Position numbers and translations under genes: made by a program. Positions 1 to 9,300 of a stretch of DNA of 64,000 bases are shown one piece after another (the first letter of the stretch is position 1; each line of letters begins with the position of its first letter). The notes beneath the pieces were generated by a model. The model was given only the letters and a program-made list of their open reading frames with translations, did not search any database and was not told the DNA's origin. The stretch is from the NCBI GenBank assembly GCA_040386395.1, contig JAZKFO010000025.1, forward strand, positions 1 through 64,000, given 5' to 3'. This stretch comes from Stagnimonas sp040386395 (GTDB taxonomy: Bacteria > Pseudomonadota > Gammaproteobacteria > Nevskiales > Nevskiaceae).

Positions 1-2015
1 TGCTGGGCTGGGGCGTGGGCGGCATCGAGGCCGAGGCCGCGATGCTGGGCCAGCCCTCGTCGATGCTGATGCCGGAAGTGATCGGCGTGCGCGTCAGCGG
101 CAAGCTGGCTGAAGGTGCGACCGCGACCGACCTCGTGCTGACCGTCACCGAGATGCTGCGCAAGCGTGGCGTAGTGGAGAAGTTCGTCGAGTTCTTCGGC
201 CCCGGCCTCGCCAATCTCTCGGCCAGCGATCGCAACACCATCGCCAACATGGGCCCGGAATACGGCGCCACCTGCGGCATCTTCCCGATCGACGAGGAGA
301 CGCTGAACTATCTGCGCCTCACCGGCCGCGCCGAAGACGACATCGCCAAGGTCAAGGCCTACGCCCAGGCTCAGGGCATGTGGTGGACGCTGGACGCGCC
401 CGAAGCCGAATACACCGACGTGCTCGCACTCGATCTCGCTTCGATTAAGCCCAGCCTCGCCGGCCCCAAGCGCCCGCAGGACCGCGTGCTGCTCACCGAC
501 GTGAAGGCCAACTACCGCAAGGCTTTTGAAGCCGAGCAGAAGGCGCGTCCGTCGAAGGGCCCCGCCACCGTCACCGACAACGGCAAGACCTTCGAGCTGA
601 AGGACGGCGCGGTGATGATCGCGGCGATCACCAGCTGCACCAACACCTCGAACCCGAGCGTGCTGATCGGTGCCGGCCTGCTCGCCAAGAAGGCGCGCGC
701 GCTGGGCCTCATCGCCCAGCCCTGGGTCAAGACCTCGCTCGCCCCCGGCTCGCTGGCCGTCACCGAGTACCTGAAGAACGCCGGCCTGATCGAAGACCTC
801 GAAGCCCTCGGCTTCTACGTCACCGCCTATGGCTGCACCACCTGCATCGGCAATAGCGGCCCGCTCAACGAGCCGCTGGGCAAGGCGATCACCGACAACA
901 CGCTGAGCGTCTCGGCCGTGCTGTCCGGCAACCGCAACTTCGAGGGCCGCGTGCATCAGGACGTGCGCATGAACTACCTCGCCTCGCCGCCGCTGGTCGT
1001 GGCCTATGCGATCGCCGGCAACACCGACATCGATCTGACCACCGAGCCGATCGGCAAGGGCCGTGACGGCAAGGACGTGTTCCTCAAGGACATCTGGCCG
1101 ACCAACAAGGAAATCTCCGACCTCGTCGCCAAGGCCGTCACTGCCGAAGGCTTCAAGAAGAGCTATGCCGACGTGCTCAAGGGCGACGCCCGCTGGCAGT
1201 CGATCAAGATCAGCAAGTCGGAAACCTATCCCTGGGATTCGAGCAGCACCTACATCGCCAACCCGCCCTACTTCAACGGCATGACGATGACCCCGCCGGG
1301 CATCCAGCCCATCGCGGGTGCGCGCTGCCTGGCGGTGCTGGGCGACTCGATCACCACCGATCACATCAGTCCCGCAGGCGACATCAAGAAGGACGGCCCC
1401 GCCGGCAAGTACCTGATGGAGCACGGCGTCGCCCGCGCCGACTTCAACAGCTTCGGCAGCCGCCGTGGCAACCACGAGATCATGATGCGCGGCACCTTTG
1501 CCAACACGCGCATCAAGAACTCGATGACGCCCGGCGTCGAAGGTGGCGTCAGCCGCTACATCAATGGTTCGGCTGGCCCCGTCGAAGCGATCTACGACGT
1601 GGCGATGAAGTACGCCGAGAAGAAGACTCCGCTGGTCGTGCTCGCCGGCAAGGAATACGGCACCGGTTCGAGCCGCGACTGGGCGGCGAAGGGCACCATC
1701 CTGCTCGGCGTGAAGGCCGTGATCTCGGAGAGCTTCGAGCGCATCCACCGCGCCAATCTGGTCGGCATGGGCGTGCTGCCGCTGAACTTCGTCAACGGTG
1801 AATCGGCGGTCTCGCTTGGCCTCGACGGTACGGAAGTGTTCGATTTCGCTGGTCTGAAGGCCGGTGCGACCGAGCTCGACGTGACCGCCACCAAGGCCGA
1901 CGGCACCAAGAAGAACTTCAAGGCCAAGGTGCGCATCAACACGCCGAAGGAGTGGGACTACTACGCCCACGGCGGCGTGCTGCAGTACATGCTTCGGCAG
2001 ATGGCCAAGGCATAA
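1..2015 (+). CDS. acnA: Aconitate hydratase AcnA, C-terminal part (5' end outside window)
   Basis: Fe-S aconitase that interconverts citrate and isocitrate in the TCA cycle, in the cytoplasm. The open frame runs in from the window edge (reading frame begins at base 3), so about the first quarter of the roughly 890-residue AcnA/IRP-type protein is missing. The visible part has the family's cluster-binding cysteines, one in AAITSCTNTSNP and two in YGCTTCIGNSGP, and the C-terminal swivel domain with KEYGTGSSRDWAAKG. The wording GPEYGATCGIFPIDEETL is typical of AcnA rather than AcnB. A strong intrinsic terminator lies 16 bases after the stop, so transcription likely ends here. The identification is secure; only the N-terminus and start cannot be seen. 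Confidence 0.97.
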   Translation, partial: LGWGVGGIEAEAAMLGQPSSMLMPEVIGVRVSGKLAEGATATDLVLTVTEMLRKRGVVEKFVEFFGPGLANLSASDRNTIANMGPEYGATCGIFPIDEETLNYLRLTGRAEDDIAKVKAYAQAQGMWWTLDAPEAEYTDVLALDLASIKPSLAGPKRPQDRVLLTDVKANYRKAFEAEQKARPSKGPATVTDNGKTFELKDGAVMIAAITSCTNTSNPSVLIGAGLLAKKARALGLIAQPWVKTSLAPGSLAVTEYLKNAGLIEDLEALGFYVTAYGCTTCIGNSGPLNEPLGKAITDNTLSVSAVLSGNRNFEGRVHQDVRMNYLASPPLVVAYAIAGNTDIDLTTEPIGKGRDGKDVFLKDIWPTNKEISDLVAKAVTAEGFKKSYADVLKGDARWQSIKISKSETYPWDSSSTYIANPPYFNGMTMTPPGIQPIAGARCLAVLGDSITTDHISPAGDIKKDGPAGKYLMEHGVARADFNSFGSRRGNHEIMMRGTFANTRIKNSMTPGVEGGVSRYINGSAGPVEAIYDVAMKYAEKKTPLVVLAGKEYGTGSSRDWAAKGTILLGVKAVISESFERIHRANLVGMGVLPLNFVNGESAVSLGLDGTEVFDFAGLKAGATELDVTATKADGTKKNFKAKVRINTPKEWDYYAHGGVLQYMLRQMAKA

Positions 2016-2031
2016 GCGCTGCAAGCAATAT

Positions 2032-2059
2032 CAAAAAAGGGCCGCAAGGCCCTTTTTTG
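2032..2059 (+). terminator. Rho-independent terminator after acnA
   Basis: Twelve-base perfect inverted repeat (CAAAAAAGGGCC / GGCCCTTTTTTG) around a GCAA tetraloop. It ends in six T residues and lies 16 bases beyond the acnA stop codon. Confidence 0.9.
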
Positions 2060-2167
2060 TGGGCGTTGCGGGCCAAAAGACCAAGCCGCTACACTGGGCT
2101 GCGTCCAATGGCTCTCAGCCGACCGCGACGAAGAAAAGGACGAATAGCTGCACCTCAGGAGCATCCC

Positions 2168-2701
2168 ATGCCCGGCATTCCATCGTCCCGCAACGTCGCC
2201 TGTCTGCTGCTCGGCCTCGCCGCAGGCGTCGCGCAAGCCGCCGGCACGCGGCCGATGTGCGAGCTGATGAAACCGCAGGAGATCAAGGCCATCGCCCCCT
2301 TCACCCTGCCCTTCGTCAAGGCCGAAGGCTGGCCCCTGACGAGCTCCCCAGGCGGCTGCCGCTATGTGTTCAAGGCGGCGGATGGCTCCGATCAGGCCAC
2401 CGTCGCCATTGGCGTCACCCGGCCAGGCAGCACCGCCGATGCCCGCAGCGCTTTCGACCAGCACGCCAGCGCCCACCGCGATCTTTGGCAGAAGGAGATC
2501 GAATCGGTTGCAGGTCTCGGCGATGCCGCGTCCTTCGGCGGCGAAGACCGCACCGGCCTGAAGATCATCCAGAAGTCGCTGGTGATCGACATCAACCTGG
2601 GTGGGCAGTACCCGGACGTGAGCGACGCGCAGAAAAAAGCCGCTTCGCTGGCCCTGGGCAAGCTGCTGCTGGAACGGGTATCGCAGCTCAAGATGCCTTG
2701 A
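2168..2701 (+). CDS. Small secreted protein, two-cysteine DUF3558-like pattern
   Basis: 177-residue protein of unknown function. The ATG at 2168 is preceded by AGGAG at 2157-2161. The first ~24 residues look like a Sec signal peptide (basic start, LLLGLAAGVAQA, cleavage near AQA-AG). The mature part begins with MCELMKPQEI and has a second cysteine in SPGGCRY. That spacing resembles small secreted or lipoprotein families in which a Cys-x-Leu-x(3-4)-Glu segment pairs with a Gly-Gly-Cys (DUF3558-like); this similarity is my inference. It lies between the acnA terminator and a Sel1-repeat gene 63 bases downstream, with which it may be co-transcribed. No catalytic motif is visible. Confidence 0.7.
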   Translation: MPGIPSSRNVACLLLGLAAGVAQAAGTRPMCELMKPQEIKAIAPFTLPFVKAEGWPLTSSPGGCRYVFKAADGSDQATVAIGVTRPGSTADARSAFDQHASAHRDLWQKEIESVAGLGDAASFGGEDRTGLKIIQKSLVIDINLGGQYPDVSDAQKKAASLALGKLLLERVSQLKMP

Positions 2702-2764
2702 CACGCGGGCTGTCACGCTGCCCCTGCACACTGTGATGTCCCCGACGACAACGGTCTTTTGCCC

Positions 2765-3592
2765 ATGTCCCCAGTGCGTCTCCTGCTGCTCTTGCCCTTG
2801 CTGGTGATCGGTATTGCGGCTTACTCCCTGATCGAAGCGGACGAGCGCCTGCCGACGCCAGCCGCGATGACAAATGTGGCGATCAGCAGGCAAACCATGG
2901 GGCCCCTGCCACTGGCGATTGCCGCCGACGCGGCTGCGGAGTCGGCGTCTTCGGTCACCCTCGAATCAGAACCCCTGCGTGTGCTGGCCGACGAGGGGGC
3001 AAGGCTGTTCGCGGCGCGGCGCTTCGTCGAGGCGGCGGAAAAACTGCTGCCGGCGGCCGAGGCGGGCTACCCGCAGGCGCAGTATCAGGTCGGCTGGATG
3101 CACTACCTCGGCTTTGGCCTGCAGCGGGATCTCGAAGCCGCCGTAAGCTGGTTCGCACGCGCCGCCGAGCAGGGCAATGTCGATGGCATGAATGCTCTGG
3201 GCACCGCACTGCGCGAAGGCAAGGGCACCGGGCAGGACCATGGTCAGGCCCTGCACTGGTACCGCGCCGCTGCCGAGCAGGGACACCCGGATGGCGAGGT
3301 CAATCTGGGTTTCATGCTGGAGATGGGCTATGGCACCGAGCAGGACCTGCCAGCGGCCGCCCTCAACTACCGCCTCGCCGCCGAAAAGAATCACGCCACG
3401 GCGCAGTTCTATCTCGGCAGCCTGCATGAAGAGGGCAACGGTGTGGCGGCCGACCTCGATACGGCGCGGGGCTGGTACCGCCGTGCTGCAGCACAGGGCA
3501 ACGAATACGCCAGGCTGGCCTTGCAGCGTCTCGAAGGCCTTGCGCCAGCCCCCGCTGCCAATCCCGCCGCCAGCTGGCCTGGAGAGCGCTGA
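2765..3592 (+). CDS. Membrane-anchored or secreted Sel1-repeat protein
   Basis: 275-residue protein with an N-terminal hydrophobic stretch (residues ~4-20, RLLLLLPLLVIGIAAYSLI) acting as signal peptide or anchor. A spacer of about 60 residues follows, then four to five Sel1-like repeats of about 36 residues from ~residue 85. Recognisable repeat starts include AAEAGYPQAQYQVGWMHYLG, AAEQGNVDGMNALG, AAEQGHPDGEVNLGFMLEMG and AAEKNHATAQFYLG. Sel1 repeats form alpha-solenoids that mediate protein-protein contacts, often in the periplasm. The function of this member is unknown. ATG 2765 is chosen over the TTG two codons upstream. Confidence 0.8.
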   Translation: MSPVRLLLLLPLLVIGIAAYSLIEADERLPTPAAMTNVAISRQTMGPLPLAIAADAAAESASSVTLESEPLRVLADEGARLFAARRFVEAAEKLLPAAEAGYPQAQYQVGWMHYLGFGLQRDLEAAVSWFARAAEQGNVDGMNALGTALREGKGTGQDHGQALHWYRAAAEQGHPDGEVNLGFMLEMGYGTEQDLPAAALNYRLAAEKNHATAQFYLGSLHEEGNGVAADLDTARGWYRRAAAQGNEYARLALQRLEGLAPAPAANPAASWPGER

Positions 3593-3666
3593 ACAGCACC
3601 GTCACCGCGAGGTATTGACGTCATACTGCCGCGCGTAAAACACCGCACACACTCTCGGAGAAACGG

Positions 3667-4716
3667 ATGGCGAAGAAAGCGACCACCAAAAATGCTGCCA
3701 CCCTGAGCAGCAAGGCCCAGGCTCTGCTCGATGCCCAGGTGGCCTGGTGGCTGGAGCGCCTCGACGTCGCCGCACTCGAACCCTGGCTGGCCGCGGAAGT
3801 GGATGCCCTGCTGGCAGACGCCGCCAAGCTCAAGCTGGAAGAAGTGGTGAGCCGCGCCGACGTACAGGCAGTGGCGAAGCAGTACGCCGCCGAGATCGAG
3901 CCGCATGGCGCCATCCCGGAACTGGTGGGGGAGATCGCACAGGCCCTGCAGGCCCATCCGATCCAGAAGAAGACCAAGCTCGGCGAATTGATGCCGGACA
4001 AGCAGCTGCGCGAATGGCTCGACAAGATCCTAGAGCTGCATGCGGCTCGTGAGGCCATCATCCACGCCGCACTCTCCAACCCGGTGGTCAGCGCCGTGGC
4101 AGGCGATCTGCTGTATCGCGGCATCAGCGGCTATCTGGGCGAGAGCAGCCTGACCAAGAGCATCCCCGGTGCCAGCTCCATGCTCAAGTTCGGCAAGAAC
4201 ATGCTGGCCAAGGCCACGCCGAAGCTCGATGCCGCCATCGAGAGCACGCTGCGCAAGTACATCCAGCAGAGTCTCGACTCTACGCTGCGGGAGAGCGAGC
4301 ACTCTCTGAAGACCTTGCTCACCGATGAGCTGCTGCGTGAATCCGCACTCGAAATCTGGGCCAGCATCAAGGGCGTTACCATTGCCGAGATCCGTTCCAC
4401 AGTGAGTGCCGATGACGTCGAAGAACTGTTCGTGATCGGCTACGAGCATTGGCGCAAAGTGCGCAAGACGCCCTACTACAGCGCCCTGATCGACGCCGGG
4501 GTGGCGGGTTTCTTCGACAAGTACGGCACAACGCCACTGACCACGCTGCTGGAAGAAATGGGCGTGAGCCGCGAGATGATCCTGAAGGATGTGCTTCGCT
4601 TCGGCGTGCCGGCACTGGCCGTGCTCAAGAAGAAAAAACTGCTGGAGCCGCTCATCCGCCGCTGGCTCGCACCGTTCTATGCATCCGAAGTGGCAAGCAA
4701 GCTGCTTGCTGATTGA
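3667..4716 (+). CDS. Unrecognised 349-aa helical protein paired with a ParA-like ATPase
   Basis: I do not recognise this family. The protein starts at ATG 3667 behind a GGAG (3657-3660), has a basic N-terminus (MAKKATTKN), and is then almost entirely predicted helical with many Leu/Ala heptads. There is no signal peptide and no clear membrane span. A central glycine/serine-rich segment around residues 150-170 (YLGESSLTKSIPGASS) separates two helical halves. The C-terminus is basic (LAVLKKKKLLEPLIRRW, residues ~318-334). The gene ends 37 bases before the start of the ParA-like gene on the same strand, and the pair is followed by a terminator, so the two probably form one operon. A role as partner, adaptor or cargo of the ATPase is an inference from context only. 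Confidence 0.75.
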   Translation: MAKKATTKNAATLSSKAQALLDAQVAWWLERLDVAALEPWLAAEVDALLADAAKLKLEEVVSRADVQAVAKQYAAEIEPHGAIPELVGEIAQALQAHPIQKKTKLGELMPDKQLREWLDKILELHAAREAIIHAALSNPVVSAVAGDLLYRGISGYLGESSLTKSIPGASSMLKFGKNMLAKATPKLDAAIESTLRKYIQQSLDSTLRESEHSLKTLLTDELLRESALEIWASIKGVTIAEIRSTVSADDVEELFVIGYEHWRKVRKTPYYSALIDAGVAGFFDKYGTTPLTTLLEEMGVSREMILKDVLRFGVPALAVLKKKKLLEPLIRRWLAPFYASEVASKLLAD

Positions 4717-4753
4717 TGCGATACCTCTCCCCAACCGACAGCAAAGGCTGCAA

Positions 4754-5518
4754 ATGATCAAACGTGTTGTCTTCAACCAGAAAGGCGGTGTCGGCAAGAC
4801 CACCATCGTCTGCAATCTCGCCGCCATCGCTGCCAGCAAGGGCCTGCGCACGCTGGTGATCGACCTCGATACCCAGGGCAATTCCACCCAGTACCTGCTG
4901 GGTGCGAGTGCGATCAAGTCGGATCGCACCATCGCGGACTTCTTCGATTCCACGCTCAGCTTCACGCTGCAGCTGCCGCCGCTGATGAGCTTTGCCACCA
5001 ACACGCCGTTCGAGAATCTCGACGTGGTGTCTTCCAGCCCGCGTCTGGAAGAGCTGATCGTCAAGCTCGAAGCCAAGCAGAAGATCTACAAGCTGCGCGA
5101 TGCCTTGAAGAAGCTCAAGGGCTACGACGCGGTGTTCATCGACACCCCGCCCGCCCTCAATTTCTACTCGCGCTCGGCACTGATCGCCGCCGACAAGCTG
5201 CTGATCCCCTTCGACTGCGACGAGTTTTCGCGGCAGGCCCTCTACACCCTGCTCGACAACGTGCAGGAGATCCGTGCCGACCACAACGAGGACCTGGAAA
5301 TCGAGGGCATCGTCGTCAACCAGTTCCAGTCCCGCTCCAGCCTGCCGACACGGCTGGTGAACGAGCTGAAGAACGAGGGCAAGCCGGTGCTGGCACAACC
5401 GATTTCCAGCTCGGTGAAGGTGAAGGAATCACATGAGCGGCATCTGCCGATGATTCATCTCGACCGGAGTCATCGCGTCACCCAGGAATATCTTGAGCTG
5501 TACGAATCGCTGAGCTGA
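4754..5518 (+). CDS. Orphan ParA/Soj-family ATPase
   Basis: 254-residue cytoplasmic P-loop ATPase of the ParA/MinD superfamily. ATG 4754 gives the compact N-terminus MIKRVVFNQKGGVGKTT. The deviant Walker A motif KGGVGKTT is at residues 10-17, with the signature lysine K10 used for dimerisation. DLDTQGN is the switch I region near residue 38, and FIDTPPALN is the Walker B region. ParA proteins bind DNA non-specifically as ATP dimers and move plasmids, chromosomes or protein cargo on the nucleoid. No parB-like gene or parS-type repeat lies nearby, so this is not an ordinary plasmid or chromosome parAB locus. The upstream 349-aa gene is the likely partner. BcsQ, encoded elsewhere in the window, is a separate member of the superfamily. 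Confidence 0.9.
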   Translation: MIKRVVFNQKGGVGKTTIVCNLAAIAASKGLRTLVIDLDTQGNSTQYLLGASAIKSDRTIADFFDSTLSFTLQLPPLMSFATNTPFENLDVVSSSPRLEELIVKLEAKQKIYKLRDALKKLKGYDAVFIDTPPALNFYSRSALIAADKLLIPFDCDEFSRQALYTLLDNVQEIRADHNEDLEIEGIVVNQFQSRSSLPTRLVNELKNEGKPVLAQPISSSVKVKESHERHLPMIHLDRSHRVTQEYLELYESLS

Positions 5519-5530
5519 AGCCCTGCGCAG

Positions 5531-5573
5531 CACCCAACAAAAAGCCCCGCACTGCGGGGCTTTTTGTTGGGTG
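5531..5573. terminator. Bidirectional intrinsic terminator between parA-like gene and bcs operon
   Basis: Perfect 20-base inverted repeat around a 3-base loop. The core is GCCCCGC-ACT-GCGGGGC, flanked by five A residues on the left and five T residues on the right, so it can terminate transcripts from both strands. It sits between the convergent ends of the parA-like gene (stop 5518) and the TPR lipoprotein gene closing the bcs operon (stop 5586). Confidence 0.92.
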
Positions 5574-5585
5574 GAATCGGCTCGC

Positions 5586-6326
5586 TCAGCGCAGTGGCTC
5601 GCAGACCACTTCGACCTTGCCGTTCTTGCCGGGCTGGCGGCGGCAGGCATCAGACTCATAGTCATCGCCCGCGCTGGCAGCCATTGGCCTTGGTGCCGTG
5701 GCACGCTCGTACACCGGCTGCACATAACGCGAACCAGCCCAGAGCGGCGGCGGCACGGGCGGTAGCTTGCTGCCCGCAGGGTTGCGCACCGGGGTGGCCG
5801 ACGAGGCCTCGACCCCGGCCGTGGCATAGCTCTGCACATAGCCGCGCAAGCGCGCCAGGTTGGCAACGATGTCACTGTTGTCGGGGGCGAGCTTGGCGGC
5901 GCGTTCGAGCATCGCCATCGCATCGTAGAACTGCCCACGCTCGGCCTTGGCGACGGCGAGGTTGTTGAGCGCGACCGCATCGAAGGGGTTCACTTCGAGC
6001 GCGCGCTCGAAGTTGAACTCGGCCTTGGTGGGATCTCCTTCAGCCATGCCCTGACGACCCTGGCCTTCGTAGCCATAGAGCGCGTCCATGTCCACCGGTG
6101 TCGCGAAGGCGGGCTGGGCAGCAAACGGGGCGCGGATGGGTTCAGGAATGTTGGAAGGCGTGCCGAAAACCTGCCCCTGGGGCTGGGTCACTACGGTCTG
6201 GCCGGGTGCGATCACGCCCCGGCTGCTGCCGGCCACGGTGCCCGGCAGGCGCGGCTCGACCGAGCTGGCACAGCTTGCGGAGAGCGCAGCACTCAGCAGC
6301 AGAACAGCCTGAAGACGCTGGTTCAT
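5586..6326 (-). CDS. TPR lipoprotein at the distal end of the cellulose operon
   Basis: 246-residue putative lipoprotein. The N-terminus has a short hydrophobic signal and a lipobox-like SASC with Cys at about residue 19. A Pro/Gly-rich stretch is followed by two tetratricopeptide repeats at about residues 95-160 (AEFNFERALEVNPFDAVALN and the FYDAMAMLERAAKLAPDN region). The C-terminal part is Pro-rich and carries two further cysteines. The start codon overlaps the bcsC stop by 4 bases (ATGA), which implies translational coupling and a place in the bcs operon. Its role is unknown. An accessory part in the outer-membrane export pore is plausible because BcsC also carries periplasmic TPRs. The bidirectional terminator follows. 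Confidence 0.8.
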   Translation of the reverse strand: MNQRLQAVLLLSAALSASCASSVEPRLPGTVAGSSRGVIAPGQTVVTQPQGQVFGTPSNIPEPIRAPFAAQPAFATPVDMDALYGYEGQGRQGMAEGDPTKAEFNFERALEVNPFDAVALNNLAVAKAERGQFYDAMAMLERAAKLAPDNSDIVANLARLRGYVQSYATAGVEASSATPVRNPAGSKLPPVPPPLWAGSRYVQPVYERATAPRPMAASAGDDYESDACRRQPGKNGKVEVVCEPLR

Positions 6327-9300
6327 AGGCGGGGGTCCCCGTGGTTGAAGTAGGGCAGCAGCAGGTTGGGCGGGAAGGACACGCGGGTCTGCGGGTAGAA
6401 CATGTAGCGCAGGTAGCCGGAGGCGCTGGCCTCGTTGTAGTCCCGCGCATTGTCGAGCGCCAGTCGCGCACCGACGGCGAGATTGGTGTCGAGCAGGTAT
6501 TCGAACTGGCCGGTGACGGTAAAGCCCACACCGGTCTGCCGCTTGGAGGGGTAGCCGCCGACGATGGGCAGGTCGCCCTCATAGGTGGTCAGTGCCTCTT
6601 CCAGCGCGCCTTGCAGACCTTCATCCGCCGGGTACTGTCCCTGGCCATCTTCCTTGAAGGCCTGGATGCCGAGCGCACCACCCAGCTTGTAGCTGAAGCG
6701 GTTGCGGTAGCCCTCCCACTCCACCGGCACGCTGACGGCGAGATAGGACTGCGGGCTGAAGTAGCCGCCGTGACCGAGGCTGAAGCGGCGCAGGTTCTTG
6801 TCGTAGCCGAAAGTGGTGACGTTGAGACCGTAGGTGACGCGATTGCCACGGGTCTCGATGGCACGGGCATAGAGCCCGGCACCCACTTCCACGGCCGAGT
6901 TCTGCGGCACGTTCTCGCCGTTGTAGATCTGGTAGCCGCCATTGGCGTAGACGCCGTACTTGCCGAGGTCATAGGCCAGGTCGAGTCGGCCGCCAGTCTT
7001 GGTGACGCCACCGTAGGTGAAGCCGGTGGCCGGGTCGCGCACACCGGCGTACGACAGCAGGCTATCGGTCACCGAGCGACGTGCGACGTCGACCTTGAAG
7101 CTCAGATCGCCACTCTTGGGACGCCAGTTGATACCGCCCACGATGTTCTCGACCGGCATTCCCAGCGGCGAGGAGCCGACATCGAGCTTGAAATCGCCAG
7201 CCTCGTAGGCCGCACCGACGGCAATGCCGCTTTCGGAGTTGTCGTAGCGCAGCGTCGGGCTGGCCTGCTCAGTGGCCAGTGCAAGACCGAGTGCGCCATA
7301 GACCGGCAGGTTGCGGCCGGACACCGTGCCTGCATCGAGATAGACCGGCACGGCGCGGAACTTCAGTCGACCGCCCTCGTTGGCGGGGAAGCTGATCTCC
7401 ACCGGCGCTTCGACGTCATACAGGCGATCAAGCCCTTCGCTGCCATCGCGCGAACGCAACGCCAGGCCGGTCTGCACATAGGGGGTGCGGCTGGAACGCA
7501 GCTCGCCGATTTCTTTCAGCAGGTCGCGGCGATCCTTGCTCTCGACGCGGTTGCGGTCGAGCACGAAGTCGGGCGTGGCCAGCATCGGATCGCTGCTGAT
7601 CACCGCGCTTTTCGGCGCCACAGGCACTGTGGGCACATAGCCGGGAGCCGCGTAGATCGGCGCGGGCACGCTGCCGTAGCCGCCATCCATGCGCGGCACT
7701 TCATAGACCGGGGTGGCGCCATAGGCACCGGCAGTGCCGTTGAGCTCGCGGATCTCGCTGCCGACCTCCTCACGCAGCGAACTGCTGGGGCGGCTCAGAC
7801 GCAGGCTCATAGCCGGGTTGACGCGACGCGGCGGCGGGAAATCGCTCACCGGCGCCTGGTAAGGCTGCACCTGCGACTTGGTGGCGGTACTGCTCCGGAT
7901 GGTGGGCGGCGACAGGGTCAGCGATTCAACGTATTTGTAGGTCGGTGCGGCGCCGTTGCTGCCCGGCTGTTCTGCCCAGTAGCCACTGGGCTGCTCCACC
8001 GTGCCCCTGGCAGGCTGGGCGGCACCGGTCTGCGGCGGTGTGGAGACCTTGATGAAACCACCCCTCAGATGCGGACGGCGGGCGGGCAGAGAAACATCCC
8101 CACGCGGCAGGCGATACGTGGCCTTGTAGAGACCGGCCACGGCAGGCTTTGCGGACTGCCGCTTGACAGCGAGCAGCAGGGGGGCAACCTTCTTCTTCGC
8201 AGCGGGACGAAGCGCTGGGTTGGCGCGAGTCTTAAAAAAACTTCCGCTACTCCTGGCAGCTACCTTGACGGGCGCGCTGACGGCACCGACCACGCGGGCG
8301 GGCGCACGCTGGTAGCTGCTGGCCGGGTCGATGAGTTGCAGCAGCGGCTGTGAATTGCCGCTGCCGGTGGGCGCTGCGGTACCGGCCTGGGCACTCTGGC
8401 TTTGCGCGGCATCGAGACGCAGCGCCTGCTGGAACAGGCTGAGCGCCCTGCCCTCGTCACCCCGTGCGCGAGCGGCGCGGCCAGCAAGCGCATAGAGACG
8501 CGGATTGTTGGGGTCGATCGCGAAGGCACGTTCGAGCATGGCATCGGAATCGTCCAGCCTGTTCATGGCCAGCGCCGCACCCGCTGCGCCCTTGATAGCA
8601 TCGAGCTCGTTGGGGTTTTGCTGCAGGACGCGGTCGTAGATGACGTAGGCCTTGTCGAGGTCCTTGCTGTCGGCGTAGAGCCTGGCGAGGGCCATCATCA
8701 AGCGTGGATCGCTGGGATTGACGCGGATCAGCGGCTCCAGGTACTCGTAGGCGCGGGCCAGATCACCGTCTTCGCGCACCAGGTCAGCCTGCCGCAGACG
8801 GTAGCCGATGCGCAGGTTGGCGAGATCGAGGTTCTGCTGCTCGGTGAGCTTGCCGCGACGCAGCAGGTCGTCCATCACCACTTCGAACTCGGTGTCCTGG
8901 CGCAGCTTGAACAGCAGGCTGGCATAGGCCAGCCGCAGGCCGGAATCCGACTGGGCATTGCGGGTCAGTGCCTGACGCATGTAGCGCAGGGCGCGTGCCT
9001 CGTCGCCGAGATCGGCATAGGCGGTGGCCATCGCACCCAGGAGCTCCGGCATCTCGCCGACGAAGGGCTCGACTTCAGAGAGGATCTGCTGCGCTTCCTG
9101 CGGCGAACCGGCACGCGAATACACGCCGGCACGCTGGGTCTGGTAACGCACCCAGAGACGCTTCTGAAGCTCGGTCATGGCTGGCGTGCGCGAGGCAGCT
9201 GGCACCTGTTCGAGAATCTCCAAGCCAGCGAAGAAGTCCTGTTGCTCGGCCAGCAGCGAGGCCTTGATGAAGAGCACGTCCGGGTTCACAGGACCGCTGC

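Noticed and set aside
3615..3641. TTGACG ... TAAAAC promoter-like boxes before the 349-aa protein gene
   Set aside because: Spacer is only 15 bases and the -10 match is poor, so I do not call it a promoter.
8234..8240. Seven-A tract in bcsC as possible frameshift or slippage site
   Set aside because: The TPR region before it and the barrel after it are in the same frame, so no shift is needed; a sequencing-level slip cannot be excluded from sequence alone.
6341..8353. 670-codon plus-strand open frame opposite bcsC
   Set aside because: Mirror of the bcsC barrel and linker; no domain or ribosome site supports it.
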